64,000 bases of DNA from Juglans regia (GCF_001411555.2 NC_049911.1:32399044-32463043); one strand, 5' to 3'; counted from the stretch's first letter, positions 12,510 to 27,369 are shown. Notes: a model not told the origin generated them from the letters alone. Numbers and translations are program-made.

Positions 12510-15500
12510 TCATGACAACCCTTCAGTCACCACCTTCACGCTACTTGGGAGCCAATCTCCACAGCTCTGGCTATCCGAATTGCCGTCGTATTCGAGCCTA
12601 ATGACCATTGAATCATTGCGTACACTGCTGGGAGGGTGGCACGCCTTGATCATCTGGTGGAAGCTCGGAGCCAATACTTTCTCCGTCCATTCTTCTAAAC
12701 CCACTTGGCCTTGCCATACCCCACTCATAATTTTCTCGAGCGCTTCGTCTTCTACTTCCATTGAAATTCTCATGTCACCCATCATCGTCGTAAATCTTTT
12801 GGTAATGGAGCTTGTGACCTCGCTGCGAAAGGGGCCAAAGTTCACAGGCTTGAAGACGATGGCCTCATCAACAGCATCAAGCAGATCACAAGGTACTGAG
12901 GACGTTGTGGGTGATCGCAAATTAATGTTGTTGAGCCCCTGCTCGTACTCATGTTCGACCGTGAGCTCACTTGAATTGTGTGACCCATCTGTCCTGTCGT
13001 CCTCGACATCGGCAGCTTCATTTAGATCGAATGCTAAACCTGAACTTGGTTCCTTCCTACAGGGCTTCATTGGCCTGTCTCCACTGTGTAGCCAATTGGC
13101 CCGTCGTTTTGCAGTCTTCTCACAAAGGGATAGCCTTAACTGCCAACCGCCTTTTGCTAAACCAGCAAGCTTCTCCTCGTCGTCAAGCGTAATGCCATTG
13201 GATAAGTATTTGAGATTTTCTGGCAACCAACTTGAAGTAAGAATGAAGATGACATTTCCGAGACTGATTTCACGTCCATGAGAGTCAGCCAGACGCCCTC
13301 TCTCCATTGCCCGTTTGATGCTCCCTCGAACTAGCATGTCTGCTTCGTTAATGTCCTCAAGTATGATTACCGAAAAGGGATTCCTCCTAACTGCCTCAGC
13401 AATACGATCCAATGCTGTCTTACCACGGAAACTCATATCTGATTCTCCATCATTGCGTCGAGGGCCAAGACCGATCATTATTGGATTGGACCTCGATACC
13501 AGCTCCGCAAGAGCTGATGCCATCTTCTTCTTGCCAACCCTGTCGGGACCCATAAACAATAACCACATATCACCTTTTGATCCAGCACCACGTTGTCTTC
13601 CATTCCCGACTTTGCATTGGGTCACAGTCGTAGCTACTGCTGATGCGGCTTCCCGCTGCCACCACACCTTCTCTATTAGACCCTTGAGGAGCTTCTTGAA
13701 TGAGTCAGTATCTAATGTGTTAAGCAGTTTATTGGTCTGCATTTCATACAAGTTGTTCTGAGGTTCAGAAGACACGCGGCCCAAAAGATTTTTCATGTGC
13801 TCTTTAGGGGTTCCATCCAGGCTGCGTTCGGTGACCTTTGTTCGCCCAAGAACGAGGTCAGTCCTCACAGGGCTACCTGGTGAGGAAACTGCCTTCTCGG
13901 GGGGTTGAGCGGGGACTCGATTAGTGTTCGGCTGCAGAGTTTCCTCGAGATTTCTGTTCAACTGTAATTTGGGTTGAAAGGCTTGGCGACCAATCAGAGA
14001 TGTATTGTACAACCCCGCCATCGAGAGATGTATAGGAGCAATTCTCTCAGAGCTGAGATTGGGATGATGGAAATTCGGATGCAGACGCAAGCATGCATCA
14101 TTCCATTTCTTGAGTAACTCTTGACTCCTCTGCTTCCGAACCAGTTCTAGGTCCTTATTCTGTAAAGGATTAAAATGATAATTGAATATAAACAATGTCT
14201 TTTAACACACAAAAGAACAAATGAAAAGGGAGGCATGGAGGGAGGGAGAGAGAAGAAAGATTAGGCTTGTTTTGAGCTTGTGGACCAAGTTAAGTTGAAT
14301 TTACCTGCGTCTGGTCCATTGTTTTGGCATCACCTTCCTGGGCTTTAGCATTTTGCAACCACTGCGGCAGTGGTGATTGGGCCGCTCCTGATTTAACTTC
14401 GGAAGATGAACTCTCAAACTCCTTCGGTAAAAATTTTGCCAGCTCTTGTTCATAGTTCTGAATGCACTGTGGGCAGCAACTTGTTCTTCTGGGCAGAGCG
14501 GTTGTTGCAGCGGGAAAGCCCTTCAATGGGGACAAAGACTCGACAGAGCTGCTAAGGATACCGTTGGCGCCAAGCCTGCGAGACAAGAACAATGAAAGTA
14601 AATAAAAATTGCGAGTAAGCATGCGTTCAATGCCTAAACTGCATCACACAAACAAGAAGACAAAAGATATCAAGTCCTGTAAACTGCCTGAAGAAAGGGA
14701 TCTATGCGATTTCATCAGTTTTTGAAGCTTCGATGGGTGGAAGAAAAAAAAAAAAACCACCTAAATTTAATCTTAAAGCAGGATTAACTTTTCAAGGAAT
14801 AATGGGTTCTATAACCAACAACCGCGCCGCGCGGTTACGAAATTCACAACCAATGTACAGCATAAAGAATGGCATGATCGACGTCTCTGACATCAGAACT
14901 ATTACCTCCGCTATCAAGTGCCACTCCAATAATTTCATAATAAGCATTATATTGATCCAATCAAAAGAAGAACACCAAAGATACCTCGGAAACATTGTGG
15001 AAGGCCCTCTCGCAGCAATTGGCACTGCCTGAAGATCCCAATCATTTTCCATGGAAGTATGATAGACCTGGCATCTCAAATAAGTCTCACAAGTTGCAGT
15101 CCCGATCAACCAAAGTCGCCCTCCGAACCTCCCCAACAGCTTCCCCATCTCCGCCACTGCAGCACGCCCTACCTCTGAAACCACATGTTGCTGCGGTGCA
15201 GCACCCGAACCCACCACCCCAAAAGTCACTGGCTGCTCAACTAGCCATTTCAAATCACCCAAATCAAGAATAACACCACCACCTCCATCACTCAAGTTAG
15301 CAATCCGCGTCTCGATCAAATCCCCCAATTCTTTAACCTTGACCGGTACTTGGGTTTTATCCGAAGAAAACTCCTTGCCCAAAGGAATCACCTGAGCGTT
15401 CATGAGAGGCCCGTCACCCAATTCCTTATTCTCAATCCTCCTCAATAGTTCCCTTACCACCGCCTCCGGCTCTGATTCGCCTACCAATACCGGGTTCCTC

Positions 15501-16192
15501 TTTTTCGTCCTTAACAAAATATCAATAACCCGCTTCACCTCCTCACCCCTCTGTTGCCCCATTTGGGCCGCACTCCCCTGCTGCAACCGGGGATTTAAAT
15601 ACAGATTCCTGTTCGTCGTCGAGGGGACTGGTGTTGCTCCAGGTCGGAATCCCAATCCAATTGGAGAAGAATTAGCAACCGAAGCCGAAGAATTCATAGA
15701 CTGTTCAATTGTGGCCTTGACAGCCGGGCTGGAGAAGCTGGCCTCTCGCATAACTCGGCTCACACTGGGGTCGTCAAGAATGGATATAATCAGCTGCTCC
15801 AGCTCGACTTTGACGGCTAAAAGTGGCTGCTGCTGCTGCTCGGGACAACCGCGGCGCTGATGCGCCTGGGCACGCTTAAGCGCCGCCATTAGAGCATTGG
15901 AGATGGGCGGTTCCATCCCCGGGCTAACGTTCTGGGCCGTCGGGAGGCGCTCCAGTGCCACGCTAAAGCAGAGCTCGAGGGCCCGGCACTGGAGCGGGTG
16001 CGAGGAATTGGGATGGGATTTGATGCAGGCTTGTCGGAGGAAGCCCGAGGGAGAAGCCAAAAGGGTCGCCGCCACGTGGAGAGGCGTAGTCTGGCCGTGG
16101 TTGCGTCGACCAGCCTCGGCGATCGAGTGGTTAAGCACGGTCGCCGCCTCTGGCGTTAGGGTTTGCTGGATCGTGCTGAGTCCGGCTCTCAT
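12510..16192 (-). CDS. SMAX1: SMAX1-like protein (SUPPRESSOR OF MAX2 1 family), Clp-type repressor of karrikin/KL signalling
   Basis: Nuclear corepressor-type protein. In Arabidopsis SMAX1 is ubiquitinated by SCF-MAX2 with the receptor KAI2 and then degraded, which releases karrikin/KL responses. Three exons: 14985-16192, 14305-14575 and 12510-14159, with matching phases, giving 1042 aa (SMAX1 is ~990). The start is the ATG at 16192, beginning MRAGLSTIQQTLTPEAA; the frame can be read two codons further only through a TTG. Residues 1-170 are a double Clp-N domain. A D1 ATPase-like domain follows, with a degenerate P-loop (VLVGESEPEAVV, ~235-246). The D2 domain has GPDRVGKKK (697-705), the degradation motif FRGKT (737-741) and a Walker-B-like IILEDINEAD (~758-767). 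An EAR-type FDLNEAA lies at 870-876. FRGKT excludes the SMXL3/4/5 clade, which lacks it. FDLNEAA rather than LDLNLP favours SMAX1/SMXL2 over SMXL6/7/8. Confidence 0.95.
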
Positions 16193-17720
16193 TTCCAAAT
16201 GACGAATTCGACAAAACCGCCCCGACCAGACGAAGCCCAGAAGGTTTTGCTTATGGAAGTTTAGTTAAGCAAAAGTAAGCCCTTTTCTTAGGGAGTGTCC
16301 TTGGGATTGGGCGTATTTGGAGAAAGAAGCCAAGTATGCGTAAAATTCACAGGGAAGAAACCAGAAATGCAGAGAAAGACAGAGACAGAGCAAAGTAGCA
16401 ATGAAAAGGGTCCGGTTGGGGTTGAAAATGGACAAAATTCGGGACTTTGAGAAGATGGTTGAGGAAAAAAAAAGGAATCAGCAAAAAGAGAGCTTTTTTA
16501 CAAGCAAGAACAAAATCAAGAAAGTAACACCTACTAGGCTTTTAAAAGTTTCCTTTAGGGATCTATATACCTCTTATTTTCTCTCCTACTTTCTTCCTTT
16601 GTTTCTATCACTCGCACACATGCATCCCCAAAAAAAAAAAGACAAACTTTATACGAGAAAATTCATCATGAAAAGGAAAGATGAGATCCCCTCCTTCACA
16701 AGAACCTTCTCATCTCTCTATTCCTCTATTTTCTCTTTTTATATTTATTTTGGAGATATCTCCCTCCCCTTTCTATCTCTGTATATCTGAATCCATATCC
16801 CAGAGAAAATACTCTACTTTAATAAAAAAGCTAAATTCGATTATAGAATAGAAAAAAATAAATCTTCACAATCTCTTCTATTTTATACTTTATATTTTTA
16901 TTATTTTTTTTATCAAATATTTATTATAAAAATAAAAAATAAAAAATTTGAAATAATTTAAAATAAATAAACTCAAAACAAATTTTAAAAAAATATTAAA
17001 AATTTTAAAAAATATAAAATATAAAATGTGATAAAAATTATGTAATATAAAAAATAGAGTGTGATGAAAATTATGTAACAAAACTCAAAAAAAAGAGGTC
17101 AAAATCAAAAAGTATCTACAATTTATTCACACTTCACATTTTATATTTTTTTAATTTTTATTATTTTTTTATCAAGTATTTATTATATAAATAATAAATA
17201 AATAATTTTAAAAAAAATTTAAAAAAATTAAAAAATTAAAAAAATATATGTGAAGTGTAAAATATGACGAAAATTATGTAAAAGAACTCGGTGAAAATAT
17301 ACCCCCAAGTCCAAACCTCGTCAAAATACATGCTTTGCGTCACTACGTGCAATAAAAACATCAGATCAAAATTTTTTTTTTTTTTTTTTGTGCCTATGAT
17401 ACTTTTTCTTCGTGTCAATTCGTTTCAGATAATGGAGAGAGATAGAGAGAAAAACAGTGGTTTTTAGTTAGAGAGAGAGAGAGAGAAAGCGGTCAATCCA
17501 CAGTCCTAGGCCGAGAAATAAATGTTCAAAAGAAAAGAAAATAAAAGAAACTCCACGCTCTCACTTGGCGGGTCACACCACTCCCCGGTCTCTCCTAATT
17601 CAATTTTCTGCTTTTCACACACAAACGCTGCAAAGGTATCGCACGGGTCCCCTTTTCACCTTTTCATACTTAATACTCTCTCTCTCTCTCTCCTCTGATT
17701 ACCCAGTACCAACTTTGTAA
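16193..17720 (-). promoter_or_regulatory. Putative leader/promoter region of the SMAX1-like gene with GA/CT tracts
   Basis: Directly upstream of the SMAX1 start. On the plus strand it has GA-rich runs at about 16370-16390 and 17430-17490 and a (CT)n run at 17673-17693. Long GA/CT tracts near plant starts are common in leaders and are bound by BBR/BPC GAGA factors. Neither the transcription start nor factor binding can be read from the sequence, so the role is inferred. Between the tracts is AT-rich sequence with an imperfect duplicated block (about 16890-17070 and 17130-17290). Confidence 0.35.
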
Positions 17721-18214
17721 CGTATCAATCGGGCATATTAAATAAAATTCTTAAATTTATAAAGTTAGATCAAGAAATCTACTTAACTTATAACAAAAAA
17801 AATTAGTGATTTTAAATTTTAAGATAAAAAATATATTTTTTTAAAAAAAATAAAATAAATATTTAAATATAGGAGGTGTTATGATTACCCATTTTGTTTT
17901 AGGGATGGTTTGAAACCTTATATCATTGCTTGAATGAAGCTGGAGAGAAATTTCAAAGTTGTATGGCAAAAAAAACAAAAAAGAGAAAACTGGCATTAAT
18001 GATGGTGGCTTGGATAGTTTCAAAGTTTGTGTGCTTGAAAGGCTGAAGTGAAACCGCATCCAAAAGTTTAAAGAGCCATCATGATCTTCTTTTACATAAA
18101 AGTTTAATTGTACCAATTAGTGTGTTTTCTGTAATGAGTTGTAAAAATCCCTTATTCCCAGTCCAGTGTATGCAGTAGTACAATTATTGTTTCTTTCTTT
18201 AAAAGAAAATACAC

Positions 18215-18250
<36 letters not shown>

Positions 18251-21200
18251 TTTTTGTTGGTTTCTTGTGGAAGGAGAGTACTCTTTCATTAAATGCCTTG
18301 AAAATGGCACAATCCTACCCATCACAAGACACAGCCGCCCAATAAAATCTAACAATTAATTGAGTGCAGTACTTCAACTTGGTTCATATGAATCAAACAG
18401 GTTTTAGATGAGGCTTTCATTAATTAACTGGATATGTATGACCCTCTTTTCCATTTTCATTTCGTCATCATTCATCAATGACTCATTATCACCTACGAAA
18501 ATAAAACATATTTCATTCGAAAACATCATCAAGTTTATTGGGTTGCAGCTGCCATTTTACATTTTAATCTTCAAAACAACAACGATAAAATAAAAACAAC
18601 CCAAAACTACTTCATTTTGATGAGTTTGTCTAAGGCTTCTAGCCCTAACTTTACGATCACAAAGTATATATAAGTTCCAACCAAACATGACTACGATTAC
18701 CTACTTTATTGTTTTGTTAGTAGAAAACTCAGGAATGCGAAACAGCCTTTGGCAAATACCACATATATATATATATATATATATATTTTATGAGTTGTAT
18801 TTGTTTTTAAGAGAAGATGACATACCACATTTCGATTTTATTAATAATTATGGTATTACAAGAGGGAGTACTATGAGAGTTATGTTGGGAATCTCAAAAC
18901 TAAACTCTTAAAAACTACGTGAGAATTATTAAAAATAATAAAATGTTCAAAAATATAAATCTATGGGCGGGGGGAACGGGGAGCCCTAAGGATTGCATTT
19001 ACTGCTCATGATCCATGATAGTACAAAACATAAACAGGAATCGAAAGGCATGAAAAATGTTTTTAAGTTCAAGTGCTAACTTTTTGGGATTCCAAACTTG
19101 AAAGCGGAGAAATTAGCACACAACTTTTGAAGATCAAAGGGTACTGTTTCACAGTTAGAAAGAAAGGAAGGAAAAGAAAGTAAAGGAAAGGAAAATCATC
19201 ATCATCATCTTCATCTTCATCATATATTCCCTTTTGGTAACGCACGCCCTTCCCTTGCCTTTTACGCGTTTCTCGAGCTCCCCATCCCACGACTGCTGCC
19301 CTGCATGCCCACCTGTTTACACTTGCTTACCTTCCTTTCTTTTCCGCACACCCTTTTGCCCCCTAATTTACTCCTCCATGCATCTGATTAAGCTTACAAG
19401 TACATCCACCTTATCCCAACCTCACCCACATATAGTACTCTGGCGGCCTCCTCTTCTCACCATCTCCATACATTATAAGTCTAATGTCTTTATAATTAAC
19501 AAAATTGGCAGTACTTCGGCTAGTGATAATTTAGGATCGATGTCTACGATTTGGCTTAATTAATTAGTTTGCATGTGCAAGTTTGGATCACGTATAATTA
19601 TGTATTATTATTGGGTAGAATCTCTCTTTTTTATGGTCACCAATCATGATTATTAGTTTATTCATGTTATCAGATTATCGTAAAAAGAATATATATATAT
19701 AGTAATCATTTAAATTAGGATAATCGTTGTAGCAAAGCGTATGATATTCTTACTAGATCTACCATGATTAATTCCAAAGTCGCTGATGATCTTATCATAA
19801 AGTGTGATCTTTGTTTATTATTGATTTATCGCAATACAATAGGATCCATATCGTGACCAAGAGATAAAAGAGGAAAAGCTGACGCGTGAAACTTTAGTCC
19901 TATCCTTTTCCAGTGACCGAAATATAAAATTAAAGTGAGAGTTTGAAAGCTGTAAGCAGAGAAGAGAAAGAGATAAAGAGAGACTTCCAACTTTCAACAT
20001 TTATTACCGTTCACGTATCTTTGAAGCCTCTTTGTCCCTTTATTGGCAATATGTAATTACTATAATGCCTCTACCTACTCACTCAAATCTCCCCAATTAA
20101 CACCCTCTACTCCAGCAGTGTGCCACGTAGCAATAATGAGTATCTAGATGTTGATATAAATAAAGTAAATATATATATATATAATATATATGAGTAAGCT
20201 GGTTAGAGATAAGTTATTATTGTAATGTATATTTTGTATTCATTATATGACTATTTTTAGTTAATTATTTTTAACACCCACTTGAGTAGATATGTGATCT
20301 AAATGATACTACATAATATGTGTAAAATGAATACTCTCAATATAGAGTGACTTCTATTTATATTTATTTATATATATATATATTATACATATAAAATAAA
20401 ATTTATTTAATATGTAATGTCAACTTATATTTTTTAAATAATTATAATTCTTTTTATATTTATATTTTATTTTAGATCTTAAAGTTCGAAGGAGGACTTT
20501 AAAAAATTTAGACCAAATATTTATTAAATTAAGTTTGAGTAGTGTTTCAAATTTGAAAGGTTGGAGGCTTTAATTAATTAATTGCTAATCATAAACTTGA
20601 AAGGTAATTGGGTGCAGAGTTATCTGCAATGCCAAATCTAATACATAAAGTATATTATCCCATAAAGGTTTATAGAAAAGGCAAAAAGGAGACTAGAGGC
20701 GTATGCTTATAGCTCGTTGATAGACTCAAAAAGTCTTTTAACTTTTTGCGGGGCGGGTGGGGGGGATTGATGAAAAAAGTATGACCAATTAAGAGATGCT
20801 TCGTTGTTAATTAATTTGAGACGTTCCAAGCTGCTGCTGCATGCTAGCTAGCTAGCTAGCTAGGGTCATCAAAATATGCACATTTATTTGCTTTGACTGC
20901 ACTAATGTGTGATTCATAATTCAAAGTGATGAGGGCTTGTTTGACTTTGAAGATCATCGTCTCGCGATCCAATTTCGTGAAATCACTGATCCAGTTAACT
21001 AACTGGCTAGCTAAGCTTTGTGTGACGAATGGTACTCCTAATTCAATTCTCCTTAATCAATCAGCTAGCTGTAGTACTTCATGAGCCTTTTTCTAGATCT
21101 CTTCATTTCTGGCATGCATTTCATTCCATCCAACTAATTAACAAAAGGGAAAGTGGCCAGTTTCTTGCATAAATTTATAATGTGATGATCCGATTCTCTC

Positions 21201-22821
21201 ACTTGTTAAAAACCAAGTGCATATATATTAGAAGAATATTTTAATCACAAAAAATTACATAAAAATAAATTTATAGGATGATGTGACACGATGTGATATA
21301 TTATATAATAATTTTTTTTTATTATAAAATAGATTTAACGAATTGTATATATGAAATCATATCAGTTTATAAATTTACTTTTATATAACACCCTTGTATC
21401 ACATGATAACTAAAAAGAATATATATATATATATATGTATATTAATCGCTTTGCATTTCTATCTATATTGAAAGCTGCACAGTAATGGATATTTTATTGC
21501 CAGCTTTGCATGATATGCCGTGTACGAGTAGGTGCAATATTTTTATTTGACATTTTGGTCATATGGGGTTGAGAAAATCTGCTTTTACTTTCGTTTTGTT
21601 TTCTGGTATCAACGTTTGTGGATTTAAAATATGATTCCGTTTCCATTGGCTTTAGAAGACCCAAAGGCGAGGGAATATATTTATATATATATATAATATA
21701 TTTACATATTTTTCTCCGAAGAATAACAGAATTAGGAAGAAAAAAAGATGTTTTAATTTTGTACGTACTTGCTAATTTGGCTACGGGCCTAATCAAATTA
21801 ATATTTTCATATGTGAAAATTAACACTGAATGAGAGTACATGAGTAGTACGTAGGAAAACATACGCTCAACAATTTGGACTTTGTATTAATTTCATTTTG
21901 TCTACAAGCTAGCTTAGCTTGTAAACCTGGCCGGTCGCGTACCAAAGTATTTCCTTCGCCACAACAGCCATTTCAATAGCCAAATGATGACAGTGATCCT
22001 CACGTTTCAACGCTATAGCAAAAATATTATTATTATTATTCTTTTTTTTAAATGAGTACTCATGTCCGGCCCTTATGCAAGTTAATTTATGGATAATTTT
22101 CCTTTTAGTGTAGTATATAATAAGAGTGGTGTTAGGGCCACGTACAGAAATTCTACACATTTTTTTTATCAAATAGTGTAAGTTTTTTTTTTCTATTTTT
22201 TAAACATTTTTAAAAATAAAATAAAAATCACAAAATTATTAAAAAAATACTTTCTTAACTATTAAAAAAATAAAAATAAATCAAAATATTCGATACAAAA
22301 TAGGTAAACACTTTTTTTCCGATGACTCTGTCATTTCTAGCTCATATAGTAAAATAAAGGATAAGATTTCAATGCAACAGGCCAGTAATTGTCATCACTC
22401 ATGATCTGTAGAATAAGTTGAATGATAAGAATATTCCAAATTAAAAAAAAAAAATGGCATGAATTTCAACACGGAAAGTCTCACAAATTAAAGTTCTAAT
22501 TGATTAGGTAGCTAGCAGTTTGCTAATTTACTCGTGGAATGTTTACGTATCGATTGGAAAAAGAATGATATTTACTGTTAAAATATTAATTTTTTTTATG
22601 TGAATTTTATATTTATTTATTTTTTTTAAATTATTATGTAATACTTACACACTTACGAATTGTAAATATTATTTTTCGTTAAATTTATGTCTACGTGGAT
22701 CTTTACTAATTAATAAGTCTATTAATGGAGCGTACAACTTTCGGCTTTGATTGACCATCAGCCGTCTGGGATCACCTAATTATCAAAGCACACATAATTA
22801 ACGCATACATACACATATATG

Positions 22822-22852
<31 letters not shown>

Positions 22853-25800
22853 TTATATAGACGTGCGTGTCCGCATTCTATAAGAAATGTAATCAGGATG
22901 TACAAAACCATATTTTCATGTCAGAAACAATTACATAATAAGCTTATGGTTAGAAATATTTTGTTGAAAAGGAATTAAATGCTCTACGTACGTCATGTTT
23001 CCTATCACTGAAGTCCATCTAAATACATGCATGCATGCATATATATATATAATATGCATGAATTATGTGTATGTCGTGTACTATTATGCTATAATCTTCA
23101 TTTCTACATGAGATGAAAGCGCATCAATATTGCGGCAAACATTTTGCAAAGTTTCCTGGCTGATCATCAATATTGACACGAGGGATTAATAATTAATTAA
23201 TGAGCTTTAATTTATAACGTGTAAAAGTCTCCCAATTTTTCCTTCGTTTTCTTTTACGTACCCTTCAAGCTGCCGGCCTCCATGCATGCTACATTTTGAT
23301 CAGAGTACGTACGTAATACTGCCTTTGATTTGTGCTTGTTACGTGCAGATTAATAACTACGTACGTACATGGATTAAGGGTACGTACTAGCTAGTAATTG
23401 TGACCGTCTATATTAATAATATAGCTATTTTAATTGCATAAATGTTATTTTATTTTTGTTAGGCAAAGAGGAGATCGAGGAGATCGATGGCGCTTTGGCA
23501 TTTGACTAATTTAGAGAGAGAGAGATGCTAGCTAGCTAGAGCTAGTAGGAACAAAATAAAATTAGAAGGGATATTATTGTGGATCGAATGAATTAATTCT
23601 GCAGATATCAAGGATTTTTGTAAGGAATTAGTCAGCTAATTGTTTATAAATTAATTAGTTTTGTCTGATCTAGCTACCAAATTAAACCCACACGGTCGAA
23701 TCTTAAGCTGCATGATACCGTAATAATGCCCCCCGCCACCTTAAAAAGGCAGCAGCTAGCTAGCTTACGTACGTGACCTCATCAACCCTGGCTAGCTAAT
23801 TCTCACCTCATCCCACATCTTATAATAAATATTTTTATATTTTATTAAAAATACCTACATAAATATCTTATAAAAAAAAATTATGAGTACAGGATGTATG
23901 TGAGAGTAAATAATAATTTATGTATAATAAATCCCTTTTTGAAAATCTGAATTCTCTCGATTATTTAAACCATTTAGCATCATTATCAAAAGGGGTTGCT
24001 TTGTAGTTGGTTCCTTCACAAGGGAGAAATAAATAAATAAATATATACTTTTCCCCAGTACTACTACTACTACACTGGCCTTCTCTCCCATGGCTTTTTC
24101 AAGTCCCTCCCTAGCCCCACCAATAATCGAGAAACCATAATTCAAGAAACACTTTTTTTCACACAAGAAAGGATTGCTAGATCAACCAATGACCCCAGCA
24201 ATAAGGATCGGATCTCCCATCTCCCTCATGTAATTTGTTTCTAAAGTAGCCATTTATTTGACCAATTAGAACCTCAAAAAGGCCACCTTTTTTTTTTCCC
24301 CATCAAAGTTAATTCAAATGGAAATCGAGCAAACGATGATGATCAACTACAAGTAAAACTTTCCGCCTGAGGCTGGCCAGGCTAGCTAGCTAGCTAGCTA
24401 ATTGACGGAATATTATGAGACATGAGACGTAGGCCCCATATTCTTTTCACTAGTGCAAGCCAAACCCCACCTAGCTAGCTTTTGTCATAGATATGAATAC
24501 GTTCAAATCATGTCATCTAGGTCAAACTTTAAGCAAACACATAACAACAATCACTCACAGCTGGGGAGAATTGAGTGCCATCTTCTCTAAAAAGTTTTGG
24601 TAGCTTCTTGCACTCAAAGCAAGTAGACTTTTAAGCCCCCCCTCTACCCCCACCCCCCACTCCTGGCCTCCCAGCTCCTTTTTCACCTTTTTTTTTTTTT
24701 GGTTTTCTCTTGTCTAGAATTAATGAAAGTGATATATCTTGCTTTTTGGTGAGATGAATTCCGCAGGAGAAGCACCAATCAAGCAAAAGACAACCATTGG
24801 TTCCCCATTTTCACAGTAGAATTAGTATATAATATTTTATCTTTATGAAGGAAAATAAAGATACCAATTAAGGGGAAAAAGTTTGAATGTGATGTCAAAT
24901 GGAACTCCGACCGACCAAACAAATAAATAAATGAATGGATTATTCAAAAGAGAAATTTATAATTATTCTATTTCCATTGGAGCTTCGTCACTTCACATGC
25001 ATATATAATGGCAAACATCTACATGGAGGATTCTAATGCTGATTGAGGACCTTTAATTTATATGTATGACTCATATAACTGCCAAATTTATTAGTGGTTT
25101 AATTTGGACCTAGCTATATATATATATTCATTTTAAATGACAGATCATAATTTGGAGGCACCGCCCCATCAAAGATAGACTTGATCAAATATATCCTATA
25201 CTTTTTATGATCTTCATGAAAAAAAAGGGACAATTGGAAGATGCTAAATCCCCACCTCAAAAGCTTAATTTAATTGAAAAAACATTTATAACGTTATGGC
25301 ATCTGCTTCCTTTTTTCAACCTTTTGAAGTTCTTGGAATCCTTGAGAGTTACCAACAATAGACAAATCCCACTTAGATTAGGCAGATGAAAAGCTACTTT
25401 TTCTCCACTAATATTGCTGCGGAAATTTGGCTTTGTCAAGCATGCAGCAGTAGTAGTAGTAGTACTGGTACTAGTCCCGCGCGCGGGCCTATTATACTTT
25501 ACACCTACACATGATGAAGCGTTTAACTTTTCGATCATGTAGAAATTAACAAAAGGTAATTTCTAAGAGTGACTAACCCTAGCTTTTGGATACATATTAT
25601 AAAGGAAGAGATGCATGCGTACGTAAGACACTTGAGCCTTACATCAATGGAATGAAGTGCTAGCTGATGAGGTACGTAATTCCTTTAAACCAAAATGTCG
25701 ATCGGGTTTTTAAATATTGTGCTTTTAAAGTTAAGACAAATCTTTAAGATACCATGAATATCTTAAGAGGGACCGAAGCTATTTAATTAATTAATTTACT

Positions 25801-26333
25801 TTTGAATTTTATTATTAAGGCCGTATATATATATATGCTAATAAATATTTAATATTTAGTACGTAACAAAATAATTTAAATAATATATATATAGTTTCTT
25901 ATTCTACAATATTTCTTTCTCAATATATATGGATGATATGCGATCGAGGAAAAGAAAAGAAAAGTACAGAAATAAATTACCATGCAGGTTGTAAAACTTA
26001 TAGCATTCGCTAGCTAGATAGCTCTAGCCTGGCACATACGTATATACGCCATGATATCGTGCTTGTCAAAACGACGTGTGTGTTTGAAATTGTTTTCATC
26101 GATATATATTATATATGTTTATAAAATGAAACATTATCAATTCTGAAGTCATGACCATATCATTAATTGCCGCCCATTTCATCTTCATGCACGTTATAAG
26201 TTGTATCAATGCATGCATGCATTGAATATAATCCTCATCACCAACATTCAATAAGCTAATTAAAACTATTAGGTGGCATATTCAATACTAAGGGGTGCCT
26301 TGAAAAGACAATACTAAGTGTTCATTAATTTGA

Positions 26334-26337
<4 letters not shown>

Positions 26338-26380
<43 letters not shown>

Positions 26381-26382
26381 AT
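26338..26382. repeat. Compound (AT)n(GT)n microsatellite
   Basis: About 15 AT units pass directly into about six GT units. It is likely to vary in length between individuals. Confidence 0.85.
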
Positions 26383-27338
26383 GTACCGATGGCTAATGTC
26401 GTCCTGAAGTTAATTTCTGAGCTTATCCCTTCAAGTACTGTACTACTGATTAATTAATGATTCATAGATTAACGTTTAACTAAAGGGAAAGGTTATATCT
26501 AAAAACCCCTTAATCGATCGGATCGGAGGTTAAAATTAGTTTGACTCGAAGGATTAATTAAGCTATTGTTTTCCATATACATGACAGATAGAAGACAAGT
26601 ACGTAGTTCTATCTTTTTTCCAAGGAGAACAAATGTAAACTGATCTTTTCTTGGTTGGACTGTCATGATGATCTTCAAGAGTATGAGTTCCTAAGTGAAA
26701 CCAAATCTTTCTTATGAATTAGTATTGTTGTTTACTATGCGATTTTCCGACCTAGTTAATAATAACAATTAATAAAACAATTCGATTATAGCAATAATAT
26801 AAGATGATGATGTAATAATTAGATGGTTCGATTGATTAATTGATTAGGGCTACCTTGTTAAATTAAAAAATATCTCTTTTTTTTTTAATATGTCGTGGTA
26901 GCTGTTTATGGTTTTGTTTTGGAAATCCATTTCTCTCAATTCTAGGGAAACCATTTATTTCTTATTCTCAGCGAGTTCAGAAGTAAAACGAATGCCCTAT
27001 GATGTCATACACCATCCGTATAATGTCTATAAAAGCCTGCAAGAAGCAGAACCAATTCCTACTGTTACCTCCTCCCCCAAGGAAAAAAGAAAAATAAAAG
27101 AAAGACTGCTGGGGAAGTAAAGTAACAAAAAAAATCCAGGTCTTAGATTTTATGTCTGTATGGTGAGATAGGGCGAGAAAGAGAAGGCTTGAAAGCTGGG
27201 ACATGCGCCTGTTGGCCGCAGCCGAAAAAGCTGATTTTGCCCAGAAACTTTCATGTCAGGAAGAGGCTGTGAAAGCATGCATGGCACATCTGTCAAGAAC
27301 TACATCTTTTAGACCTCTCTAAAGTGCACACACAAAGC

Positions 27339-27369
<31 letters not shown>

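Noticed and set aside
12580..13281. 233-codon plus-strand open frame
   Set aside because: It is antisense to SMAX1 exon 3, which has full family similarity. The plus-strand frame has no domain and is a shadow of codon bias.
14792..14984. Continuation of SMAX1 exon 1 reading frame past 14985
   Set aside because: The frame runs beyond a good donor (AG|GTATCTT) into intron. Exon 2 at 14575 restores family sequence in phase.
16193..16198. Start of SMAX1 two codons upstream (TTG GAA)
   Set aside because: TTG is not a normal plant nuclear start, and the family begins MRAGLSTIQQ at the ATG at 16192.
15402..16202. Plus-strand open frames of 101-152 codons
   Set aside because: They are antisense to the GC-rich SMAX1 exon 1, with no recognisable protein.
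23100..23200. Possible miR171-like hairpin (repeated ATCAATATTG)
   Set aside because: The matched core is a short self-palindrome and the arms do not contain the miR171 sequence.
23805..23850. Possible snRNA promoter (ATCCCACATCT)
   Set aside because: It resembles the plant USE motif, but the TATA spacing is wrong and no snRNA sequence follows.
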